Positions 23,891 to 35,859 of a DNA stretch of 64,000 nt are shown here, one piece after another. The notes beneath the pieces were generated by a model. The model did not search any database. It had not been told where the DNA came from and worked only from the letters and a program-made list of their open reading frames with translations. The first letter of the stretch is position 1. Every line of letters starts with the position of its first letter. The position numbers were made by a program, and so were the translations under genes. Source of the DNA: Limnephilus marmoratus (taxonomy: Eukaryota; Arthropoda; Insecta; Trichoptera; Limnephilidae); NCBI GenBank assembly GCA_917880885.1, contig OU862908.1:52659819-52723818 (forward strand). Direction: 5' to 3'.

Positions 23891-24039
23891 GTCATTTCAT
23901 TACGAATGCCTCATTTGCCTCCCCCAGTCATTTCATTACGAAAGCCTTGCATTCGTTTGCGAAGTATCTACCCATTTCACTAAGGAATTGTTTTAATAAC
24001 ATATACGATAAAAACAATATACATACTTAAATGCACCGT

Positions 24040-24260
24040 AAACAACCGACACTGAAAATCAAAAATTCTTCGTATCCAAAGTATTCAAATTGTAAACCTT
24101 AAAAAGCTCCAAACTGTTCAATTTGCAAACCTTAAATTCTTCGTTCCAAACTATTCAAATTGAAAATCAGAAATTCTTACTTCCAACTTGTCAAATTGTT
24201 AACCTTAATTTCGTCGTTTCTAAAATATTACAAACCTTAAATTTCTCATTCCAAACTATT
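24040..24260. repeat. Degenerate minisatellite, about 37-bp unit
   Basis: Units of the form CCAAACTATTCAAATTG followed by (G/T)AAACCTTAAATTCTTCGTT recur about six times with substitutions and indels. It lies in the large intron. No ORF of note. Confidence 0.7.
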
Positions 24261-26134
24261 CGAATACAAATTCAAACTAAGAACATCATTGGAACGATCG
24301 TACGCTGGTAAAGTTCGCGCTTTAGGCCTAAAAAGCCGTAGCAAATCTCGCCGCGAAAATCACGATTTATTCCGCCCGTCCCTCTCCGACCATCACATTC
24401 TCGCATAAGCGCGTCTCGCTCTCGCGCCGATAGAGGTTCGTTATTTACGATTACGAGTAATTCTCCGACTGGGCAGGATTCTTATTCATACGGTGACTGG
24501 AAAAGAACGGAATCATAAAAAATTAGAAAAAACATTAGCTAACATATACATATAAAAATAAAACATAATAATAACGCATAAGAATACAAAATAAATTCTT
24601 AGGTTTTTCTAAATTTTAATTCGAGTATTCCAGAAATTATATTGAACTACAACATTCTTTTAAATTATATAAATATGCTTAAATTGTCGTACAGATCGAT
24701 TTTCAATAACATGGTATTTCCATATAAAATGTTAAATGTTGTAGTTGATAGTCCAGAATTGCTTGAATTGATAAGTTTTGGATTCCAGTGGGTAATACTA
24801 AAAGTCGGGATTTATTTCAGTGCAGAAATTCTAAATTAAATTAAATTCTTTGTCCAAAATACTAACGGAGGGAAATAATTGTACTAATTCTGTCAACATC
24901 TTCAATTTGTCATTAAACAAAAACAAAATGTTGTCATTAATGTACTTACAATATATAAAGCTTAACTTTTATTATCCATGTGCAAAATCCCCTAAAACAG
25001 GCGTTACTAAATTAATAAATAAATATGTAGAACGCATTTAAAGTTGGGTACCTAATGAATAATAATAATAATATCTTTATTCAATGAAATTGGCAACTTT
25101 ATAACTAAAAAGTACATGTTCAATGTAGTTTACAAATAGATTACATCAGTACAAAAAAATTGACAAATAGAAAGTAATGTAAGAACGGTTACACAGAAGT
25201 AGAATAATTAAACAATCAAGGACGTTAACAATAAAACTATTTTGAATGAAACGTATTAACATGTTGCAATTGAAATTTTTTTTTTTATTTGGTGGACAAA
25301 AATTTTAAGCGTTTCTTCTGTCTTACCTGACTTTTAACACTCTTTGTCAAACCAAAGTATCTTATTGAAAAATGTGTTTACAGCAAACAATATTGCACCT
25401 TTTTTATTTTCGCCGCCAAAACAGATATTTGAAGCATCCATAGTTCATTTTTGAAATTACTTAACAGGTGGAAAACATTTTTGTTTGAGAGTTTAAGCTG
25501 TTTGGTTTTAATATCAGATAACTAGATTTCCGGCTTTGAAGATAAGATCCAACAGTTTATTAAGAAATTATAACCATTGAACATACCGTAAGAATTAATT
25601 TTGAAGAAATGTTGACTGCATTAATTACTACAGCATCGGTTATCCACTTTGTGGTCACACGGTACAACCAGACCAAGAATGATGTAATTACATAAATGTC
25701 GATCGAACAGCTTTCCAGAGTTATTATGCCATTGTTTAATGTTATAATCAAGAGTAATTAAATTAATTAATAAGCCTCACGCTTGATCATATAACGACCG
25801 TAAGGAAGAGGATGAAATGAAGATGTTTTATTTTACAAAATTATTGGATTCCCATTAAAACAATTTATACGGGGGTAATATAACCATGTTAATAACACGT
25901 AAACGTCGATAACATTAATAAGTTAATATCTTTAAGATTGATTGGAGATGTTAAGTATAAGAATATTAAGTAGGTAGGTAGGTACCTACTCTCTTGATTA
26001 TATTATTGGCTAATGACTAGTATGCAGAGTGTTACTATAAAATTTAAACTTAGGATAATAAAGTTAAAATAGCGAAGGTGTCGTGAAAAAACTTGTATTA
26101 TGTAAATAGGTTTCTTCATTTTATTTATTTATTT

Positions 26135-26450
26135 ACCTGAATTCCTCACAAGAGTCAATACTGTTCCCAGTGAGACTATGGCTATACCCCAATTGGAGTA
26201 CATGGTGAGGCTGAAGTTAGTGCGGAGGGGAAAGAGAAGGGGAAGAGGAAGGTGGAGAAATACCTGGCTATTCAGATCTAGTCACCAAACACAGTTAAGC
26301 TATTTCACGCAACGTATTTTGCACCCTGGAATATGCCGCAAATATACCTTATATTATATTAAATGGTGAAATAACACAATTAGATTAAATAGAATTTACT
26401 TCTGCACGACGGGATTTGAACACGGGATTTGAGATTCGATTTGACATTCG
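26135..26450 (-). mobile_element. tRNA-derived SINE family B, copy 1
   Basis: Minus-orientation copy. It shares CAAGAGTC, GACTATGG, the CCCCAATTGG block, a purine-rich middle and the tRNA-side GTTCAAATCCCGTCGTGCAG (complement) with copies at 39728 and 57538. The A-box half is missing. Confidence 0.65.
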
Positions 26451-27042
26451 GATTAATAGTGGAGAGCATTAGGATTGAACGGCGTCTGAGGTTATAAAAG
26501 TAGCACTAAGAAAACGTATGTTTTGGAGAGTTTGTAATTTTAAAAAGTTGTTTGTAACTTCTAAACTCGCAAAACGGGAAAACCGTAAAAATTATAGTAG
26601 ACACAGACGAGAAAAGGTCGAGGGATTAAAAATGTAAGTTAGTAGATATCACATCGTAAAATATATTTGTTTATATTCTTATATTGGTTCTGAATATTAA
26701 CTAGAAACAAATAAACGATGTACCTGCATATATAATTATATGATAGTATAACATGTACAGGGGATTGAGCAATTCAGCTATTCATAGTTACCAACTTTAT
26801 AAGTGAATTTAAAATTGTGAATTGAAAAATGCGAATCGAAATCGTGATTTACTTTTGAGAATTTTTTACTTCATCTTCAGGGTTTGTAAAAAAAGGTACC
26901 TATTCTTTGGGATCTTCTTTGTCGCCATGAGTTTAGCATCCTTCAAATAGGTACCTAAAGGTAACCATTATAATCAAATCTTAGTTAGACAAATATAAGG
27001 TTAACAACAACGTACAAAACGCCCTTCCTATAATTCCGCTGT

Positions 27043-27840
27043 AATTCTCCTCAGGGCCTATGTAATCTTTGAGGATGCTGTCTAGAGTTTTTTTAAGGAA
27101 AGGGAGGAGAGGAATATCTGGAAAGGAAAAAGGCATGAGGGGTAAGTTTTTTTTTTATTATTCATCTTTATTAGTTTTGAGTTATAATTTGTTTTATTCT
27201 ATGCCTGTCTCACTAGGAGAACCTGTGTTGAGAGCAGGCGCTTAGCATGAGCAGTTTATAATAATAACACATACAAAGTATAAATAATAACACAATATTA
27301 CAAGTAACAGTTAATCATCAACGTAAAATTGAAAAAATAAATACTTATAAGTTAGTTTTGATATAATCTTTGATGTTGGATCTATTTTGGCTGGTAAGCC
27401 AGGACTTGGTGTCAGATTTATATTTAAGATACATTGTGTGTTGTATAATTGCCAGTGGAAGTGTATTATATAGTTTTGTTGCAAAGTATCTAAAATTTCT
27501 TTGGCCAAAGGTTGTTTTAGCAAAAGGGATAAGTAGGAGTTTATGCCCTTTGGTTCTAGTATCGCGAGCAGTTGGATCCTGAGGATCATTCATCCCTTTC
27601 ACAGCGGTGCAAGGCGATGGGTCGAGGAGTCCTGCTGGAGAGATAAAAAGGACTCTCTCAAACAATCTCTCCAAATTCGAGTAGGTGGGCAGAGGCATCC
27701 ACCGCCAAGACCTGGTCAATGCTCACACCATAAACCCGCTAAGTCACCAAGCATAGCGAATCACTTGGGGTGGCCTATGGCAGAGTTCGTTATCCGATAA
27801 ATGGTTCCCGGGTTGGCGATATCCATACCTCCCAAATTGT
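27043..27840 (-). mobile_element. Family A repeat, copy 4, split by a LINE fragment
   Basis: The 3' part (27043-27145: TCCTCAGGGCCTATGTAATC, then the GAGG tract) and the 5' part (27575-27840: GCGGTGCAAGGCGATGGGTC through TACCTCCCAAATTG) belong to one minus-orientation copy. About 430 bp of a different LINE separates them. A little of the family A sequence at the junction is missing. Confidence 0.75.
27146..27574 (-). pseudogene. LINE 3' end (CR1/Jockey-like RT C-terminus), inserted in family A
   Basis: The minus strand encodes TRTKGHKLLLIPFAKTTFGQ and RNFRYFATKLYNTLPLAIIQ. This is the common C-terminal signature of CR1/Jockey-type reverse transcriptases (FGxRxFxY..LYNTLP). It is followed by a 3' UTR with AATAAAG and a poly(A) tail at the left edge (27150). 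It is 5'-truncated and lacks all catalytic motifs. The LINE differs from the one at 53.5 kb. Confidence 0.8.
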
Positions 27841-28763
27841 GATGATATTATTGATCCGCAATTTTTTAGAAAGATTAATAATGACATTATTTTTTCCGCT
27901 GTGAACGATTGAATAACTTGATTTTATTGGTATTTTCTTATAACACTCTGTTCATTGAAGATATCAAAACGCCATCATTAAATAATAATATAGCATGATG
28001 CTGTGTGTAAAGAATGTGCAAATTATTAGTCAGACCCAACTTATAGATTGTTTTAAATTTTTCGATGGGATTGTCACGCTTTTATAGTGTTTCGAACAAA
28101 AGTAGAAATATTAAGTACCGAAACCCACATGAATGCAAAGATTTAACAGGTGTCTTTTTTTACCCAACCTGCTCTTTTTCAAATGAACAAAAAAACCCAC
28201 AAAGAAATACTCGATAAGAGAAAACAAGGTAAAACTTAGTTTTCGAAGGAAATTAAAATACAACAACCCACGAAATATGAAGACTGACTTTAAAACTTGA
28301 CAACTAAAACCTTTCTTTTATTCAATGCTAAGTAGGTTTCTAAATAAAACAAATATTGATTGATTGAGATTTTTAAGCAAAACTAGAATTAATACCTAAC
28401 TACATTGCATTAAATTTTACAATGTTATGTTAGATATTGTTCAGTGCCTGCTTGGGTCGTATTCCAAGTATTTTAAAACTTTCAAGAATTAATAGAAATA
28501 AAGATAATCATAACATAGTAATATGGAGGAGGTCGATCCTAGCCACCGAGGCTATAATTATCTCGGAGTATAGGTTTACCTGCCAAAAATTTTAATTTTT
28601 ACGCATAGTATGTACAGAATTATACAAAATAAATATCAAATTTACTTTTGCCACTAATCTCATTAATGTAATATCAAACGTAATGGAAAAGTAAAATCAT
28701 GCACCATCCAGTGTTTTTAATATAGTGTCTCCTGCGTGCAAAGTCATAATAATAATAATAATT

Positions 28764-29140
28764 GGACAATTTATAGAGCGCCGTTTTTGTGAAAAATCAC
28801 CTCAAGGGCGCTTTACAATTTATCATTAATCTTAGGCTCTATCTAATTTTATTATTTACAAACAGATACAGAAACATACTTACCTGTAGGACATTTCCGA
28901 TAAAACACACTTTATTAAAAAGTTTATGCTTGGGGAAGATACGAATTTGCGCGTGGAGGACATTATATTCAAAACACTGGACATTGCATGACTTTACTCT
29001 TGCTACCCTCATCACTGTGGGTTCTACAAAGTCGTATTGTAAACAATCATAAATTTTCTAATAAAAGTGTGTTTATCAGAAGTGAGCTGCCAGGTAAGTA
29101 GGTATGTTTTCTCTATCTGTTTGTAAATAAAGAATTGCAA
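28764..29140. repeat. Family E repeat, inverted arrangement
   Basis: The left arm (about 28846-28930) contains TTTACAAACAGATACAGAAA and ATAAAACACACTTTATTA. The right arm (about 29040-29140) contains the reverse complement with few changes. The outer left part (GAGCGCCGTTTTTGTG) also matches 15.9 kb. A TAA-repeat tract precedes it at 28746-28762. Either an inverted-repeat transposon or two opposed copies. Confidence 0.6.
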
Positions 29141-29158
29141 TAAAATACAGCACTCTAC

Positions 29159-29751
29159 TTGAAAGCTCTGCCAAAAATATGGGTCTCGTAGTAAATCAGC
29201 AAAAGACCAAATACATGGCTGTAGGATGCACCCAACAAATCCCAACTCTCTCATGTGGAAACCAAAATTTCGAAACGGTACCAAGATTCACATACCTAGG
29301 CTCCCTGATAACAGACGACAATAATACCACAGAGGAGATCCAGAAGCGCATAGTGAACACAAATCGCTGTTATTTCCGCCTACAAAACCAATTAAAGTCC
29401 AGACTGCTGTCCAGAAACACGAAGATATTAGTGTACAAAACACTTATCAGACCAGTACTAAGGAGCTAAACGTCGAAAAATTTATAAAATTGGGAAGACT
29501 TCGGTGGCTGGGTCATGTGGAGAGAATGACCGAGCATCAAGCACCAAAGTCCCTGCTGAACTCAAGACCAATAGGGCGAAGGAGCCTGGGAAGGCCAAGA
29601 CTAAGATGGAGCGACAACGTCCTCAAAGACATATCTATCTTGGAGCTTCCAAACTGGAGAGAGCTGGCACAAAACCGAGATGAGTGAAGGAAGACTCTTG
29701 AGGAGGCCAAGACCCACCAGGGTTGTAGAGCCAATAGTGATGATGATGATG
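29159..29751 (+). pseudogene. RTE-like LINE, truncated and internally deleted, with TSD
   Basis: Part 1 encodes MGLVVNQQKTKYMAVGCTQQ and FTYLGSLITDDNNTTEEIQK (palm/thumb). Part 2, from 29490, encodes MGRLRWLGHVERMTEHQAPK and GRPRLRWSDNVLKDISILEL. The sequence between them is deleted. It ends in a TGATGATGATGATGA tail typical of RTE elements. The 7-bp duplication ACTCTAC flanks it at 29152-29158 and 29752-29758. It was therefore inserted already truncated or was deleted later, and it is inactive. Confidence 0.88.
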
Positions 29752-31042
29752 ACTCTACAAGTTATCCAATTGTTATAATAATTTATGCTTTCTCTAAAAA
29801 TGCATATGATGGACTTTTATATCCATGATGATAATGAATAATTAATTACAATGTATTAAAATGCTTTTTGAAGAGAAAAAAACACTCACTCATTTAACAT
29901 AAACAAGTGTAAAAAAGTTAAAATTAAAATGAATTTCCACCATGATTAATTAACTGTTTCAAAACTCACTATACTCGTAAGCAAAATTCATCGATTTCTA
30001 AGGATTAAGGATTTGTAAGGATTGCGTAGATAAACACCGTTATGAATATTCTAATATCAACTTTGAATTGAAGTATCCTAGGTATTAAAAAACAAGCATT
30101 CACTGAAGTAAAATAACGGAATAATTTAAGTTAGAGCATTAGCGCCAAAGGTGAAAATTTTTTGCACACTTACGTATATCCACAGGAATTGGCTAGATTC
30201 CAAACAAAGGATCAAATGCCGACGTGTCAGAACCTACCTATCTAAAACACAAGCCACGCTTTTAAGTATTAACCAAACGCTTGTATTTTTTATAGAACAT
30301 GACGACTTAAGGCCGAATTAAGTGCCTAATCCAGTCGCGACCACAAATAGCCGATGATGAATGCATGATTTGTTCCCGTCAGGTACAGGTGTACAGTCGG
30401 CGCACGAGGCGTGTGGTGAACGGCTAGGTCGCCACACGCCTACTGCCGAAATTATTCGATCGGTTGTACGGCCGAGGATGCATCCTAAAAATCGAGGGGT
30501 GTCTTCACGCCTTTTAACTGAATTATAAAAAAAATATGTAGCCCTGTTATGTTTTAATGGTATGCATTATATGATTATACATATAAATGCGATTTGCGAT
30601 CTAATATAATTTTATAAAGGAAATTGCAAAGCAAAATATTTTTTCATGTTGCTCTAGAACTCTAAAGCTAATAATGCTGCGATGACCACGCATAAACCAT
30701 TAATAATAAACGTAATATATTTTATAAATGTATTATGTTTTACATTGCAACTTTTTTTAGATGTTTGTAAATATTTTTTTATTTCATTTATTGCAAACAA
30801 ATGAAAATTCTGATCATGCGTCTATAAGATAACTGGAGCTAAAGACAGTTGGGAAGGTCATTAATAAATATCAGGAATAAGAGAAGGCCAAGATCGGATC
30901 CTTGGGGAACCCCGGAAGCAACTAAAGTAGGAGTTGAGGTAAGGCCGTTTAATACTACACTGTTATAATAACAAATAAGATAGAAAGATAGAAAGTGCCG
31001 TTTGATGATCGGAAGATTTAAACTGAGAAAATAATTTATTAC

Positions 31043-31398
31043 TTAAGGTTAAACAGAACCTACATTATAATCTACGCATTCACAGTTGGCGCCAATTTAA
31101 TTATTTTAGGTTTTTGAAAGTTATGCTCTAAAATAATAAGGTGCAAGAGAGATACAAATCCAATTTTGTATCCGTGACTCAATCCAATATTGTATTTGTT
31201 AGCCTTTATTGAAAGATTAGATTTTGTTTATGGATGAAACTATTCATTCAAACTCATATTGAGTATGCACGGGCCCAAACAATTAATTCACCTTATTATT
31301 TCAAAGCATAACTTACAAAAAGTGACTTAACCTAAAATAATTAAATTGACGCCATCTGTGAATGCGTAGATTATAAAGCGGGTTCCGTTTAACCTCAA
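31043..31398. mobile_element. MITE with long terminal inverted repeats
   Basis: The ends are TTAAGGTTAAACAGAACC and, in complement, TTGAGGTTAAACGGAACC. Pairing extends roughly 100 bp inward (ATAATCTACGCATTCACAG is shared exactly). The element is about 356 bp and non-coding. Target duplication unresolved. Confidence 0.75.
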
Positions 31399-32496
31399 CT
31401 AATATTGTACCTACTTATATTACTGATTATAAAAACAACAAAAAACAATGTAATAACAATAATCTAAAGACACATTGTTTCTTATTTATGGTTCTGTTTT
31501 TTAAAACGATTTTTTCTCCATAAAAGCAGTAGGTTCCATAATGCAATAAATTAAATAGATTGGGCATATAAAGCATGCGAGAACTGTATCAAATGTAATA
31601 GCTAGTAATTAAGGCATTACAATAACATTGATATAATTTACAATCAATAAAATATTGTACAAACCTAAAAACGGAATTTCTTATATAATTGAAACGAAGG
31701 AAGTATTAAATTTGTTAAATCATTTTGGATTCCTTACATCCTTAGACGTACATTCCAACGGTACCACACCAACTCAGAATCAAGTAAACTCAACACCTCT
31801 TTGAAAAGTCATTGAAAGCTGTGAAAAAAATAATTTTAACCTAACCTAACCTAACGTAATCTATTTAACCAATTTTATTCATCATTTTTATTGACTTTTA
31901 AAGAAGGTTCTGAATTGATAACCCATTCTAACATAGATATATTGTGGACCATTGTGGGAATGAAAATACCTGATTAATGTTTTTTTTAAACAGTCATATA
32001 TGTTAAGTTAAATACGTTTGGTTAATCCCTTGATAGGTTTAAATGAAAAAATATCATGTCATCAAATATTTCGCTTGACATTGAATTTGAATAGATTCGC
32101 TATTTTTGAATATATCCCAAAATAATATACTGATTTTTAAAGCGAATTTTAAGTCTTTCAAATTTTAATATTGCAAACTGACATAGACTATTTAAAATAT
32201 TAAAATCTCGAAAACAAACAACGCATAGCTTACCGATAGTTTTTATAGTAAAATTTTATTTACCATTTTACACGAAACAGAAAAGCACATTTGGCAAACG
32301 TGTTCTAAATGTTATCGCCAGATCATTTTTTTTCTTTCCATATGAAAAAAATATTATTTTAAAAATTTGAAAACTGTTTGTGAAATTTGAAACTTGTTTT
32401 ATAGAATTATGTCAAATTAAACGGGAGCGCTTATGATAAACTTATAAATGCAAATATAAGGCTTTATTTTCTCTATTGTGTATATTATAAAAATAT

Positions 32497-33065
32497 AGCT
32501 GGTACCCGGCATGGGTTGCTATGCCATTTAATAAAGAAATTGTTTCTCCCTGCGTGTCCTTTCCCTTCGTCCCGTTCCCCTTCCGCCCCCCCCCCTCACT
32601 ATTCCTCTCCCGCGTCTTCTTCCCCTCTCGCGTTTCCACTCTGCCTCCTCCACCTACCCTCTCCCCACTCCACTCCCCCCCTTCCCCCGTCTCGCAAACC
32701 CCCCTCCGAGTTTCCCTCCTCCCTCCCTGGTTCCCCCTCCCCTCCCGCGTTAGTTTTCAAACGGCACGCGTACTAAAAAGCACATTTTTTTATACAAATT
32801 TCATAATGTTAGAGCTCACCAGACAATAACGAATACAACAAAAAAAAGAATTATCCAATTTGGTGCATTACATAGTTATGCGCGTACGTACATTTCGGCG
32901 ATTTATTTTTATACAAATTTCATAATGCTAGAGCTCACCAGTAGTTTTATACAAAAACCTTGTCCTGACAATAACGAACACAACAAAAAAATAATTATTC
33001 TATTTGGTGCAATCGTTCGGAAGTTACGAGCGTACATACATTTCAGCGATTCATTTTTATTTATA
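32497..33065 (+). repeat. Family P repeat, copy 3, with an internal duplication
   Basis: Head AGCTGGTACCCGGCATGGGT, a C/T-rich tract 32545-32750, then the body. About 135 bp of the body (CATAATGYTAGAGCTCACCA to the ATTTCGGCGATT block) is present twice in tandem, near 32790-32915 and 32915-33058. The GATA microsatellite follows directly. Confidence 0.7.
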
Positions 33066-33071
33066 TAGAAA

Positions 33072-33125
<54 letters not shown>

Positions 33126-33126
33126 T

Positions 33127-33180
<54 letters not shown>

Positions 33181-33232
33181 ATAGATAGATAGATAGAATA
33201 GATAGATAGAAGATAGATAGAAGATGTCTGAC
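33066..33232. repeat. GATA/ATAG tetranucleotide microsatellite
   Basis: About 40 tetranucleotide units, with a few single-base interruptions (GATTGATA near 33125, GAATAG near 33180 and 33196). It forms the 3' tail of family P copy 3. The serine/tyrosine/leucine-rich peptides readable here are artefacts. Confidence 0.95.
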
Positions 33233-33732
33233 GGTAATATAAAAAAGACAAAACGAGTTTTATGAGGATATGTCATTTGGTGATAGATATAGCTCTAAGT
33301 GGCTCGAATAGTTTTAAAAATGGTTTATTTAAGTTACTAAACCGTGTCAAACTGGTCTAATCGCGGTTATCTCCAGTCTCGAGGTATCACGAACCCGGTG
33401 AGCAAACATCAAACAACGAGTCGTGCATTTTTTGCTTTAGTCCACTGGACCCAAGCACCATCTCTTATCGTAACACCTTCCCGTGTGCGAACCCGAAGCA
33501 AATTCTTTCCACAGGTAACATTATCATCTACATACACCCGCAGTCTGCACCTCTGCCTCTGCAGTCCACACGATCTGGTCGCGGCCGGGGCGTGGGTCTT
33601 TATTTACTAACGGCGAAGCAACTAAAACATAATTTAATAATGTACGGCAGAGGACTGCCAGCATCCTTACCAGCTTTGTAAAGATGCGCGAAATTGATTA
33701 TTATTATTTCTTTCTAACATCGTAACTACCTC

Positions 33733-35032
33733 CATGGGCGTAGCCAGGGGGGGGGGGTTTGGGGGTTCAAACCCCCCCCGAAAAGTTAAGATATCAACAT
33801 CAATAATATTAAAATAAGGAGAGTAAAGAGAATGTTTTTTTAACACTGACATCTCAAAATGATATTATGTATCTAAAAGGATAAATGGGGACCTCTGAAA
33901 GAAAAAAAAAATTAACTTGCAAGTTACGTTTTTTCGATGATTGCGGTTGATTTTTATTTTGCAAAGTGATTTTTATATTGAATTCCGTTTCTAATTTCCG
34001 TTTCTAATCAGTGGTAAGTGTATACGTACTTTAAAATTATTATTTCACTTAGCAAAAAGTGTTTAATACACATCGGACAACAGACATTACCTAAACAACA
34101 GACCGATCAGTGGTTGAGTGGGCATAGCGCCTGGGTCTCACCCGGGCGTCGCGTGTTCGATTCCTCGGCTGGCTAAGTCCTTAAGAGATTTAAAAAAAAT
34201 TTTGGGTTATTTGTAACCCGGGAATGTTTGTCTTTCTTACAAAATATATATATAAAATATAACAGGATTAGTGTTACAGTCAGGTGAATACGTACTTGCA
34301 TAAATGTGATTATTTGAAAAATTTGACTGCTTAAAATGTTATAACATGTACAACTAACGATTATTATGTATTTTGTTTTGAAAAGTTTTATTTTATATAT
34401 ATAATTGTTACTTTAATTTTATTAAAAACAAATAAAAATAATAAAATAAAAATAAAACCAATGTAAATAGAAAATAAAAGTTTTCAACACAAATTGTTAG
34501 AAATATTAGGTCCTTACATATGAAATTGGCGTTTTGCCATACTGGCAACTTTGATCTCAAATATCTTCTCTTTGGTTAGGAATTCCAAATTCAAATTTAT
34601 ACAGCTCATGTATTTGTGTTTCGAAAATTATAATCCATTTGTTTTTTCCTTAATTGTTTTTTTTCTTTGAGGCACTTAGTTTACACTATGGAAAACTTGA
34701 AATATCGAAACTATCGGGGCATGGTTTAGTTGGTTCGGCAGGGTTCAGCCATTGCGGTGAGCACTTCCGATTATCATACAGGATCCACTTTTCATCACAG
34801 GTAAATGATTCGATTTAAAATCCCTTCATTATTGTGCCGGTTGTTGATTTGCTTCACTCAATTCGTGAGGTAACCACCTGTAAAGCTTGTCCACCTTCCC
34901 AATTTGCTTCAAGTGGATTAAAATAGTTTAGTTTTAAAGTCCGACAATACCCCCCCCCCCCCCCCCCCGACAAGAGTTTTGAGTTTAATTTTCTTGAACC
35001 CCCTCCGAAACTAAAACCTGGCTACGCCCGTG
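33733..35032. mobile_element. Non-autonomous hAT element, 1.3 kb
   Basis: The termini are CATGGGCGTAGCCAGG and, in complement, CACGGGCGTAGCCAGG. The exact 8-bp duplication ACTACCTC flanks it (33725-33732, 35033-35040). Long G and C runs sit just inside both ends (33748-33759, 34951-34968). No transposase remnant is present. A family C SINE lies inside at 34101. Confidence 0.9.
34101..34245 (+). mobile_element. tRNA-derived SINE family C, copy 3
   Basis: Best preserved copy. A-box-like GATCAGTGGTTGAGTGGGCA, B-box GTGTTCGATTCCTCGGC, tail GGGTTATTTGTAACCCGG and GAATGTTTGTCTTTCTT. Nested in the hAT element. Mature tRNA folding is not intact on the 3' side. Confidence 0.75.
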
Positions 35033-35421
35033 ACTACCTCCATAGCAGAAAATCTGTCTCTCGATCCGCGAGATGTGGCTTATTAAAATTTGAAAAATAA
35101 TTAATAAGATAATGCAATTATTTTCAGGCAATGTCAATCAGATCACGAACTGCAGAGTTTTTAAAACAAATTTAAATGCAAAAAAAAGAGACAAGACGCT
35201 TTATCTACAATTTAATATAATTCAATTGTTCAATAAGAAACTATATGGCGAAGTATGATTCGAAATTTTTTCGACCATAAGTATAATAGCGGTTTATTTT
35301 TTGTGATGTGATTTGCGGAAAGAACTGTGGAAGTAGCCCGTAATACTATTTAAGGAACAATCTCCAGGCAGAACTTAATTCATTAAAAATATCAATTATT
35401 AGTTCACATTTCTCATCTGCC

Positions 35422-35500
35422 CTGATGATGTATTCTGTAATGGCATCCGAAACGTTGTCTAAAGAAGGAGGTAGCGCAACACGGCATAATACCCCAAAAA
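35422..35500 (+). repeat. Half copy of the foldback element
   Basis: One arm only: CTGATGATGTATTC, ATCCGAAACGTTGTCTAAAG, then AGGTAGCGCAACACGGCATA and ACCCCAAAAA. It matches the right arms at 40272 and 57949. The opposite arm is missing. Confidence 0.75.
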
Positions 35501-35564
35501 ATAATCATATAAATATTTCGAGGGTTCGGGCGTAACCGATAGGTACTACTCACGGGTACATCTT

Positions 35565-35850
35565 ACTAATATTATAAACGCGAAAGTTTGTATGGATGTA
35601 TGTGTATTTGTTACTCTTTCACACAAAAAATACTGAATGGATTTTTATGAAACTTTATAACAATATAGCTCATATATCAGAATAACATAGAGGCTATAAT
35701 TTATAGAGCTAGCTAGGAAAGGGACGCGGGGAGGGGGGGGGGGGGGCGGACGGGGACGCATGGGAAAGGTGATTCAGAGAGAAACAATGTATTTCTTTGT
35801 ATATGGCATTGCAACGCATGCCGGGAATGAGCCAGTGTATTATAAGCACA
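35565..35850 (-). repeat. Family P / RTE-type repeat, inverted copy
   Basis: Read on the plus strand it starts CTTACTAATATTATAAACGC and GAAAGTTTGTATGGATGTAT, a sequence style very common at ends of insect RTE-like repeats. It then has a purine tract with an almost uninterrupted G run (35723-35746) and ends GCATTGCAACGCATGCCGGG, the complement of the family P head. Confidence 0.65.
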
Positions 35851-35859
35851 TAAGATGTA

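Noticed and set aside
33057..33276. Frames of isoleucine/tyrosine/leucine/serine repeats
   Set aside because: Direct translation of a GATA microsatellite in two frames.
33725..35040. 11-bp target duplication (ACTACCTCCAT)
   Set aside because: The last three bases belong to the element's CAT terminus and match by chance; the 8-bp reading agrees with hAT biology and the inverted ends.
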